A stretch of 64,000 nucleotides of DNA from Rhizobium sp. BT03 (GTDB lineage: Bacteria; Pseudomonadota; Alphaproteobacteria; Rhizobiales; Rhizobiaceae). A model generated the notes under the pieces. The model was not told the origin of the DNA, made no database searches, and worked only from the letters and a program-made list of their open reading frames with translations. A program made the translations under genes and the position numbers. Below, piece after piece: positions 54,957-62,029 of this stretch. The stretch's first letter is position 1. Each line of letters opens with the position of its first letter. Location of the stretch: assembly GCF_030053155.1 (NCBI RefSeq), contig NZ_CP125640.1, positions 1,860,001 through 1,924,000 of the forward strand. Direction: 5' to 3'.

Positions 54957-56309
54957 TTATCCTCGATCCGCCTGCACCAGAATCTCGATCCGACGGTTGG
55001 TCGCGTTGAACGGGTCGTCCGGCAGCTTCAGCCGACGGTCGGCAAAGCCCGAGACCTGGGAGATGCGCTTCTCGTCGAGTCCGCCGCGCACGAGCATGTA
55101 GTAGGCGCTCTGGGCGCGATCCATCGAAAGCCGCCAGTTCTCGTTCTGCGTGCCCTTATACTGGCGCCCGTCCGTGTGGCCGCGGATGGCGACCGCGCCA
55201 CCCCTCTCCTTCAGAATGGCGCCGATCTTTTCCATGGCGAGCACCATCTCCTGGCGGGGAACCGCGGAACCGATATTGAACATCGAATCGTCGCTCTGGT
55301 CGGAGATGCTGACCAGCAATCCGCCTTCGGATGCCGTCACCGTCAGGCCTTCGGCAAGTTTGCCGGCAACGCCGCCGATCTGCTGGGCGATCTGCTCCTG
55401 CAGCTGTTCGGCTTGCTTCTGCTGCTGCTCGGTTTCCGATGCGTTCTTGTCCGCATCCTGCTGATGGTCGGCGTCCTTCTGCGCTTCGGCCTTCTTGTCG
55501 CCAGCCTTCCTGTCATCAGCCTTCTTGTCGCCGGACTTCTTGTCATCCGGCGCCTTGCCGTCCTTGGCCTCGGTCGCGCTCTTGTTTTCCTTGGTTTCCT
55601 GGGCAGCGGCCTTCTGATCGGTGGTCAGCGGTATCGGCTTCATATCCTCGACCTTGGCGACCTCGGTTGCCCCGCTCTCGGCCGCCTGCTCGTCGTTCTT
55701 GCCGGGAGGCGCGGACTTGCCGGCTGTCGTGACCTCCACCTGCTTCGTCCAGAAGTCCGGATCGAAGGGATCACGATAGGCCTCGCCGCCATCGGCGCCG
55801 GTGGCCGGACCGGAATCGGCGGCACCACCATCACCCTTGGCGCTGACATTGGCCTGCTGGCCGACTTCCTGGGCGATTTCGGCCAGAACCGAATAGGGAT
55901 TTTCGAAGAAATCGGCCTCGGAATAATTGGTCTGGTCGCCTGATGTCGATGTCTGGTCGTCACCGTCCGCCGAGGCCTTGCCGTCGTTCGGATTTTCTTC
56001 CTTCTGTTTCGACTTCTCCTGCTTCTCCTCGCCTTCGGCGTTGTCGACGGGCTTCTTCAGCCCCTTCTCGGTCGGCTTTTCGTCGGAGAGCTTGATCGGA
56101 TTGAAATAGGTCGCGACCGAGGCCTTGGTTTCCTCGTTGGCGGCATTGACCAGCCACATGACCAGGAAGAACGCCATCATCGCCGTCATGAAGTCGGCAT
56201 AGGCAATTTTCCACGCACCGCCATGGGCGCCATCGTGATCGCCACCGCCATGTCTCTTGACGATGATGATCTCGTTCTTGCCGTGGTGGTGGTTTTCGCC
56301 TTCGCTCAT
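54957..56309 (-). CDS. motB: Flagellar stator protein MotB
   Basis: A 450-residue stator subunit. The single membrane helix is [20 protein letters not shown] with the proton-carrying Asp at residue 39. The C-terminal OmpA-like peptidoglycan-binding domain includes [13 protein letters not shown] and [20 protein letters not shown]. Between them is an unusually long linker (about 240 residues) rich in Lys, Asp, Glu and Gln with imperfect [16 protein letters not shown] repeats. It overlaps the upstream FliH-like gene by four bases. MotA lies outside this window. Confidence 0.94.
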   Translation of the reverse strand: MSEGENHHHGKNEIIIVKRHGGGDHDGAHGGAWKIAYADFMTAMMAFFLVMWLVNAANEETKASVATYFNPIKLSDEKPTEKGLKKPVDNAEGEEKQEKSKQKEENPNDGKASADGDDQTSTSGDQTNYSEADFFENPYSVLAEIAQEVGQQANVSAKGDGGAADSGPATGADGGEAYRDPFDPDFWTKQVEVTTAGKSAPPGKNDEQAAESGATEVAKVEDMKPIPLTTDQKAAAQETKENKSATEAKDGKAPDDKKSGDKKADDRKAGDKKAEAQKDADHQQDADKNASETEQQQKQAEQLQEQIAQQIGGVAGKLAEGLTVTASEGGLLVSISDQSDDSMFNIGSAVPRQEMVLAMEKIGAILKERGGAVAIRGHTDGRQYKGTQNENWRLSMDRAQSAYYMLVRGGLDEKRISQVSGFADRRLKLPDDPFNATNRRIEILVQADRG

Positions 56310-56935
56310 TCGAGAACTTTCTTCAAGCTGGCTGCCCAGGCGGACATGCGGGTGACGATGACGGATTCGCCGATTTCGACGGCAAGATCGATATCGTCAG
56401 TCTCAATGTGTCGAACCGCCCCGGCATGTTCGCCGAGTTCGGCCGTCAATAGTTCGAAAAGCCGGGTCGGCCCGCGGACGACGATCGGTCCGGCGGCCCC
56501 CTCGATGATCGCGTCGCGCAGCAGGACGGCGAGGCTCTCGGTGGCCCTGGCAGCGAGCGCTTCGGCCATAACGGGCGCGATCGCCGCGGCGGCGCCGGCA
56601 CTGACGAGCTGCGCGACCTCTTCGGCGATATCGCGGATGCGGGAGGCAATGACCGCCGCCGCCTCGACTTCGTAGCGAAGCTTCAGCTCCTCGAGCTCAC
56701 GCGCATGAACCTCGGCCAGTGTCTGCGCCTCGAGTTCGTATTTCTCGGTCAGATCAGCGGTGGCTGCGGCATGCCCTTGCGCATAGGCATCGCGGCGCTC
56801 CTGCTCGACGTCGATTGCCGGTTCGCTCGGCATTTCGGGAAAACCGTCGCTGCCGAAATCGTCCATCTCGATGATCGGCGCTGAGGGTTCCGGTTCACCG
56901 AAATCCTTCAAATACCGGGAAAGCGTAATGCTCAT
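56306..56935 (-). CDS. Putative FliH-like export regulator
   Basis: A 209-residue protein. An N-terminal acidic section ([20 protein letters not shown]) is followed by a long helix rich in Glu and Ala (residues 50-95), and a C-terminal part with [20 protein letters not shown] that recalls the C-terminal pattern of FliH/YscL stator proteins of the export ATPase. No annotated fliH is visible otherwise, and its overlap with motB shows co-translation. The FliH assignment is inference. ATG 56935 chosen because upstream residues look like translated leader sequence. Confidence 0.7.
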   Translation of the reverse strand: MSITLSRYLKDFGEPEPSAPIIEMDDFGSDGFPEMPSEPAIDVEQERRDAYAQGHAAATADLTEKYELEAQTLAEVHARELEELKLRYEVEAAAVIASRIRDIAEEVAQLVSAGAAAAIAPVMAEALAARATESLAVLLRDAIIEGAAGPIVVRGPTRLFELLTAELGEHAGAVRHIETDDIDLAVEIGESVIVTRMSAWAASLKKVLE

Positions 56936-57135
56936 AAAAAACCATCCAGTATTCGGGAGACATGCAGCATATCCACCCCCGCTCAAAATGACCTTGCGCA
57001 CCGGCATGCCGCTTCGAACGGGCAAGGGCTTCACCTTGCGCCGGCACGAATTCGGACGATGCCTTCATGCCGGAAACTAGGAAGTCAAACTTGCGCGAGG
57101 ATGAATGGCGCCGCCATCCGCGATCGCGCCCGCCT

Positions 57136-58098
57136 TTATTCCAGCAGAATCAGAATCTTGCTCGACGCCGTATTGAGGATCGAAATCGCTTCGACGGCCA
57201 TCTGCTTCTGGGTTTCGATCGCCTTCTGCCGGATCGAAGCCTCGTCCATGTCGGTATCGACGAGCGCACCGACGCTCTTGTCGATCGAATCGGAGAGATC
57301 GGCCGTATAGTCTATCTGATCGTCGATGCGCGTCTTCATCACGCCGATGGATGCGGCTGTCGTCGTCAGCGTGGCGAGCAGCGATTCAGTCACATCAAGC
57401 ATGTCTGTAAGTTGCGCATCGGTCGTGGTATTGCTGATCGCTATTTCCGTCCCCGTCGCCGGCGTGGTCGAGTTGGCGTTCAGCAGGTAGTAGTTGCGCG
57501 CCGTCGCGCCACTGTTGTTGACCGCATTGGCATCGACCGCCTTGGTGAACAGGCCGCCGCTCGCATTGTTCTTGTCGATGAGAATGGTCTGCGACGATGG
57601 GAAATCGATGGTCCGGGCCTGATACTCGCCGGTCGGGGCGCGCACGAAGCTTGAGATGACAGACCATGTCGGGGGTGCTGTTGTATTGCCGTTCAGCAGC
57701 CAGTTCTCACCGGCAAACGAGGTCGACTCGACGATCGTCTGCAGCTGCTCCTTGTATTCGCCGATCTCGGCATTGATCTTGTCCTTGTCGGTGCCCGGCT
57801 CTCTTGCGGCGACCAGCTTGGCGCGGATCTGGCCCATCAGATCGATCGCCGAATTCATCGCCGTATAGGTCGCGTCCACCTTGGCAGCCCCGAGACCGAG
57901 CGCATCACCGATCGTCCCGAGATTGGTGCTGTCCGAGCGCATGACGGTCGCGACCGACCAGTAGGACGCATCGTCGGCGGCCGTCTCGATACGGTATCCC
58001 GAGGACACTTGCTGCTGGGTCTGGCTGGCTTCTTTGTTGATGCTGCGCAGCACCGCAAGCGCATTCACCGCGGCCGCGCTGGTAATCTTAACGGTCAT
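57136..58098 (-). CDS. Flagellin, divergent fourth copy
   Basis: A 320-residue flagellin. It keeps the conserved N-terminal QQQVSSGYRIETAADDASYW and C-terminal IRQKAIETQKQMAVEAISIL helices, but is clearly divergent from the three other copies, with a different central domain (NGNTTAPPTWSVISSFVRAP). No strong ribosome site is seen before ATG 58098, and the conserved leader blocks of the other three genes are absent, suggesting separate regulation. Likely a minor filament subunit. Confidence 0.93.
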   Translation of the reverse strand: MTVKITSAAAVNALAVLRSINKEASQTQQQVSSGYRIETAADDASYWSVATVMRSDSTNLGTIGDALGLGAAKVDATYTAMNSAIDLMGQIRAKLVAAREPGTDKDKINAEIGEYKEQLQTIVESTSFAGENWLLNGNTTAPPTWSVISSFVRAPTGEYQARTIDFPSSQTILIDKNNASGGLFTKAVDANAVNNSGATARNYYLLNANSTTPATGTEIAISNTTTDAQLTDMLDVTESLLATLTTTAASIGVMKTRIDDQIDYTADLSDSIDKSVGALVDTDMDEASIRQKAIETQKQMAVEAISILNTASSKILILLE

Positions 58099-58300
58099 CG
58101 ACAGGGTCTCGGAATAAGGTCAAGGGGCAGGCCGGAATGCCGGCGGCGACTGACGTGGCGTCATGCCTCCGGCAGAGTTTCTACCGGCGTGTCGCAAAAG
58201 CAAATCAACTGAAAGCGAGGTTAACTCGATATCAACCTGTTGGGCAAGAGCGCAGCACTGAAGGCGCCGCGCCGATGGTGATGGCGGGCAAGCCATTGAT

Positions 58301-58336
58301 ATAAAATAAAGAACCGCGCCGTTTCGGGCGCGGTCC
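58301..58336 (-). terminator. Terminator of third flagellin gene
   Basis: On the minus strand GGACCGCGCCC and GGCGCGGTTC form a stem around AAAC, followed by TTTATTTTAT. It is about 60 bases past the stop codon. The rest of 58099-58398 shows no gene. Confidence 0.85.
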
Positions 58337-58398
58337 GGGAGGCTTTCTGCTTGCTGCCTGACGATGGCGCAAGATTCGGTCCAGCTTCAGTGCCTGGT

Positions 58399-59310
58399 TT
58401 AGCTGCGGAACAGCGTGAGGATGTTCTGAGCGCTGGAGTTGGCGATCGACAGCGACTGGATCGCCAACTGTTGCTGTGTTTGCAACGCCGTCAGCTTGCT
58501 CGATTCCTCTTCCATATTTGCGTCAACGAGGCGGCCGACGCCCGAGTCGATCGAGTCGCTGAGTGCTCCGACGAAGTTTTCCTGCAGTTCAATGCGCGTG
58601 GAAATAGAGCCGAGCTGCGATGCAGCCTTGGTCATCGCTTCCAGGCCGGCCTCGATCGACGTCAGGGCCATGGAGATCTCAACAGAGCCGAAGGTGCTGA
58701 TGTCCATCGAGTAGATCGAGCCGATCGTGCCGTATGAGGTGCCGATAATGCCGGAGCTCGTCTCGATCGTGCCAGTCGAGGTCATGCCGAAGAGAACGTT
58801 GCCCGTAGAGCTCGTGTCCAGGATATAGTCAGTCGTCTTGACCGAGACATTGCCGCTGCCATCGCGCACGAAGGTGGAAACCACGCTCTTGGTGCCATCG
58901 GCGCCGGCAACCCAGTTTTCACCGGAGAAGGAGGCCGATTGGGCGATGCTGAGCAGCTGCTGCTGCAGCTGGCCGATTTCTTCTTGGACCTTGGTCTTGT
59001 CGACGCCCTTTTCGGTCGCGGCAACGATCTTCGCCTTGATTTCGCTGATGATGTCGATGGCGCTGTCCATGGCGGAGTAGGCGGTGTCGACCTTGGCGGC
59101 GCCGAGACCGAGAGCGTCGGAGACGGCCGAAAGTGCCTTGTTATCAGAACGCATGGTCGTTGCGATCGACCAGTAGGCGGCGTTGTCGGCTGCCTTTTCG
59201 ACGCGGTAGCCCGACGATACGCGGTTCTGCGTAGATTCGAGGCCGTCATTGATTCCGCGGAGTGTCTGAAGAGCGGCCATTGCCGCAACGTTCGTCAAAA
59301 TGCTGGTCAT
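58399..59310 (-). CDS. flaC: Flagellin (third in tandem)
   Basis: A 303-residue flagellin. N-terminus TSILTNVAAMAALQTLRGIN and AYWSIATTMRSDNKALSAVS; C-terminus LQTQQQLAIQSLSIANSSAQ. The central region differs most from the upstream two copies (DISTFGSVEISMALTSIEAG). It has its own terminator, and leader blocks like those of the second copy. Symbol by position only. Confidence 0.95.
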   Translation of the reverse strand: MTSILTNVAAMAALQTLRGINDGLESTQNRVSSGYRVEKAADNAAYWSIATTMRSDNKALSAVSDALGLGAAKVDTAYSAMDSAIDIISEIKAKIVAATEKGVDKTKVQEEIGQLQQQLLSIAQSASFSGENWVAGADGTKSVVSTFVRDGSGNVSVKTTDYILDTSSTGNVLFGMTSTGTIETSSGIIGTSYGTIGSIYSMDISTFGSVEISMALTSIEAGLEAMTKAASQLGSISTRIELQENFVGALSDSIDSGVGRLVDANMEEESSKLTALQTQQQLAIQSLSIANSSAQNILTLFRS

Positions 59311-59318
59311 GAAATGAT

Positions 59319-59395
59319 TGCCCCTTGTCGGCAGTTGATAAAAAGGGACATTCCGGAAAGCTACCGGGAACGGGGACCAGCCTCATGCCTGTTAA
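59319..59395 (-). promoter_or_regulatory. Conserved 5' leader of flagellin gene 3
   Basis: Blocks TTGCCCCTTG, AAAAGGGACATTCCGGA and TCATGCCTGTTAACC (as written on the plus strand) match the leader upstream of the second flagellin (60476-60558) in sequence and order. The message therefore has a shared leader that could be bound by FlbT or another factor. Confidence 0.6.
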
Positions 59396-59453
59396 CCGGT
59401 TCTTAAATTTGGTTAACCCGCCGTCTCGTTGACCTGAGAAAACAGCATTATGG

Positions 59454-59469
59454 TTAATCAACCGTTAAC
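59454..59469 (-). promoter_or_regulatory. TTAA-N7-TTAAC box (CtrA-like)
   Basis: TTAA, seven bases, TTAAC exactly fits the alphaproteobacterial CtrA recognition consensus. It lies about 145 bases upstream of the third flagellin start, just below the terminator of the second. A related box is at 60675-60689. Confidence 0.4.
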
Positions 59470-59474
59470 GGACA

Positions 59475-59508
59475 TTAGAAAAAGCCGCGCTCCATCGAAG
59501 CGCGGCTC
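59475..59508 (-). terminator. Terminator of second flagellin gene
   Basis: On the minus strand AGCCGCGC and GCGCGGCT pair around a loop of nine bases and are followed by TTTTTCT, about 50 bases past the stop codon. Confidence 0.85.
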
Positions 59509-59558
59509 GTTTCTGACGTGCCCGCCGGAGACCGGCGGGCCAATATTTCTGCGGGTTA

Positions 59559-60467
59559 TTAGCCGCGGAACAGCGTGAGGATGGTCTGCGAAGAGGAGTT
59601 TGCAATCGACAGCGACTGGACGGCCAGCTGCTGCTGGGTCTGCAGGGCGCTGAGCTTGGAGGATTCTTCTTCCATGTCGGCATCGACGAGACGGCCGACA
59701 CCCGAGTCGATCGAGTCGCTGAGAGCCGACACGAAATTTTCCTGCAGTTCGATGCGCTTGGAGATCGAGCCCAGAGCAGCGCCGGCGCTGGTCATGGACT
59801 TCAGAGCCGCTTCGACGTTGGTCAGAGCCGTCTGGATCTGGCCGAGTGTGAAGTTGGTGATGTCCATCGCGTAGACAGAACCGGTCGCACCATTCGACGT
59901 GCCGAGGATACCCGTGGAGGTTTCGACCGCACCGCCGCTCATGCCGAACAGAACGTTGCCTGCAGAGCCGTCGTCGAGAACATAGTCGGTCATGACGACC
60001 GAAACAGCGTTGGAGCCGTCACGGACGAAGGAGGCAACGACGTTCTTGGTGCCGTCAGCGCCGGCAACCCAGTTTTCACCGGAGAAGGAAGCCGACTGAG
60101 CGACGCTCAGAAGCTGCTGCTGCAGCTGGCTGATTTCTTCCTGGACCTTGGCCTTGTCGACGCCGTTTTCAGTGGCGGCAACCAGCTTGGCCTTGATGTC
60201 GCCGACGACGTCGATGGCGCTGTCCATGGCGGAGTAAGCGGTGTCTACCTTGGCAGCGCCGAGGCCGAGAGCGTCGGAAACGGCGGAAAGTGCCTTGTTG
60301 TCCGAACGCATGGTCGTTGCGATCGACCAGTAAGCAGCATTGTCGGAAGCCTGGCCGACGCGATAGCCTGAGGAAACGTGAGCCTGGGTTGTCTGGAGAC
60401 CCTGGTTGATGCCACGGAGAGTCTGGAGGGCTGCCATTGCAGCGTTATTGGTGTTGATGCTCGTCAT
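59559..60467 (-). CDS. flaB: Flagellin (second in tandem)
   Basis: A 302-residue flagellin, nearly identical to the first copy across long blocks (C-terminal ALSDSIDSGVGRLVDADMEE and central GSAGNVLFGMSGGAVETSTG). N-terminus TSINTNNAAMAALQTLRGIN. Ends with LSIANSSSQTILTLFRG. Probably a major filament subunit. Symbol by position only. Confidence 0.95.
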   Translation of the reverse strand: MTSINTNNAAMAALQTLRGINQGLQTTQAHVSSGYRVGQASDNAAYWSIATTMRSDNKALSAVSDALGLGAAKVDTAYSAMDSAIDVVGDIKAKLVAATENGVDKAKVQEEISQLQQQLLSVAQSASFSGENWVAGADGTKNVVASFVRDGSNAVSVVMTDYVLDDGSAGNVLFGMSGGAVETSTGILGTSNGATGSVYAMDITNFTLGQIQTALTNVEAALKSMTSAGAALGSISKRIELQENFVSALSDSIDSGVGRLVDADMEEESSKLSALQTQQQLAVQSLSIANSSSQTILTLFRG

Positions 60468-60475
60468 AGTTTGTT

Positions 60476-60558
60476 TGCCCCTTGTTGGCAGATTTTAAAA
60501 AGGGACATTCCGGATTTTCGGCCGGCCCACAGCGATCAGCATCATGCCTGTTAACCAT
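60476..60558 (-). promoter_or_regulatory. Conserved 5' leader of flagellin gene 2
   Basis: The same ordered blocks as upstream of gene 3: TTGCCCCTTG, AAAAGGGACATTCCGGA, and TCATGCCTGTTAACC. The shared order over about 80 bases, outside coding sequence, argues for function. Confidence 0.6.
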
Positions 60559-60674
60559 TCTCGTTAAGGTTAACTCGCCGTTTCGATGGGCCTAGAAAAC
60601 AGCAAGATGGTTAAGGAAAGCTAAATTCAAAATGGAAATAGCGTAAAAATATCTGACACTTAGAGGGATTTTCA

Positions 60675-60689
60675 TTAACCTTATGTTAA
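60675..60689 (-). promoter_or_regulatory. TTAA-N7-TTAA box (CtrA-like)
   Basis: TTAA at 60675-60678, seven bases, TTAA at 60686-60689, about 210 bases upstream of the second flagellin start and next to the terminator of the first. A weaker TTAA-N7-TAAA occurs at 60611-60625. Confidence 0.35.
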
Positions 60690-60693
60690 AACA

Positions 60694-60724
60694 TTTCGCG
60701 GCCGGGGATGACCCGGCCGCGAAA
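60694..60724 (-). terminator. Terminator of first flagellin gene
   Basis: TTTCGCGGCCGGG and CCCGGCCGCGAAA form a perfect 13-base stem around a 5-base loop, followed on the minus strand by TGTTTTAAC. It starts 26 bases past the stop codon. Confidence 0.85.
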
Positions 60725-60749
60725 CTTCAAAGCCTCTTGCCGACCGCTC

Positions 60750-61655
60750 TTAGCGGAAGAGCGACAGGATGTTCTGCGAAGAGGAATTCGCGATCGACAG
60801 CGACTGGATCGCTAGCTGCTGCTGGGTCTGCAGGGCGCTGAGCTTGGAGGATTCTTCTTCCATGTCGGCATCGACGAGACGGCCGACACCCGAGTCGATC
60901 GAGTCGCTGAGCGCGGACACGAATTCGTCCTGGTTGTCGATACGCTTGGAGAGCGAACCGAGAGCAGCACCGGCGCTGGTCATGGACTTCAGAGCCGCTT
61001 CGACGTTGGTCAGAGCCGTCTGGATCTGGCCGGCGGTGAAGTTGGTGATGTCCATCCCGTAGATCGAACCGGTCGCACCATTCGACGTGCCGAGGATACC
61101 CGTGGAGGTTTCGACCGAGCCGCCGCTCATGCCGAACAGAACGTTGCCTGCAGAGCCGTCGTCGAGAACGTAGTCGGTCGTGGTGACCGAAACGGCGTTG
61201 GAGCCGTCGCGGACGAAGGACGAAACGACGCTCTTGGTGCCGTCGGCGCCGGCAACCCAGTTTTCACCGTTGAAGGAAGCCGACTGAGCGATGCTCTTCA
61301 GCTGTTCCTGCAGCTGGCTGATTTCTTCCTGGACCTTGGCCTTGTCAACGCCGTTTTCAGTGGCGGCAACCAGCTTGGCCTTGATGTCGCCGACGACGTC
61401 AATGGCGCTGTCCATGGCGGTGTAAGCGGTGTCGACCTTTGCAGCACCCATGCCGAGAGCGTCGGAAACGGCGGAAAGTGCCTTGTTGTCCGAACGCATG
61501 GTCGTTGCAATCGACCAGTAGGCAGCATTGTCGGAAGCCTTTTCGACGCGGTAGCCCGACGAAACGTGGTTCTGCGTCTGATTGAGACCCTGGTTGACGT
61601 TGCGCAGCGTCTGGAGAGCGGCCTGTGCGGAAGAATTGGTGTTAATGCTTGTCAT
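60750..61655 (-). CDS. flaA: Flagellin (first in tandem)
   Basis: A 301-residue flagellin, first of four. N-terminus TSINTNSSAQAALQTLRNVN and ASDNAAYWSIATTMRSDNKA; C-terminus LQTQQQLAIQSLSIANSSSQ. It is closest to the second copy at both protein and DNA level. It has a distinct leader but keeps the AAAAAGG-GACAT-CCGGACT and GGACCAGC-TCATGC blocks. By analogy with rhizobia the first flagellin is usually the major, essential subunit. Symbol by position. Confidence 0.95.
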   Translation of the reverse strand: MTSINTNSSAQAALQTLRNVNQGLNQTQNHVSSGYRVEKASDNAAYWSIATTMRSDNKALSAVSDALGMGAAKVDTAYTAMDSAIDVVGDIKAKLVAATENGVDKAKVQEEISQLQEQLKSIAQSASFNGENWVAGADGTKSVVSSFVRDGSNAVSVTTTDYVLDDGSAGNVLFGMSGGSVETSTGILGTSNGATGSIYGMDITNFTAGQIQTALTNVEAALKSMTSAGAALGSLSKRIDNQDEFVSALSDSIDSGVGRLVDADMEEESSKLSALQTQQQLAIQSLSIANSSSQNILSLFR

Positions 61656-62029
61656 AAATCTGTCCCCTGGAAACTAGATACAAAAAGGAGGACATACCGG
61701 ACTATAGTACCGGCGATGACGGACCAGCTTCATGCTACTCGGCGCCTTTTTTTGTTTGGCCCAAACCCGTCATGTCCAGGGCAATCTCGCAGCCAATGCT
61801 TGCCAACTTCTTAAAAATGGAGGCCTCGTGCCGGCTCCTTACATCGCATAGTTAATGCCGGCTGAATCCATTCCTTCGCATGCTAACATACCGGGAAAGA
61901 AACCGTTTTCTCTCATTACGGGAGGCGCCTTCATGAGGCGCACCGGTTTCAAGCAAGCTTCGAATGGCAGTGTGGCAGGTGCCGGGATAGCATCATCGGA
62001 TCGATCCCCCGTTTTCGGGAGGACGGCTC
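61656..62029. other. Divergent region between flagellin 1 and the family-41 glycosyltransferase
   Basis: This 374-base region must hold the promoters of both genes. On the flagellin side it has a leader with an AAAAAGGAGGACATACCGGA block and a small ACCGG...CCGG hairpin. An ORF reading MRRTGFKQAS from 61933 overlaps the glycosyltransferase and looks spurious. No terminator or repeat seen. Confidence 0.5.
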
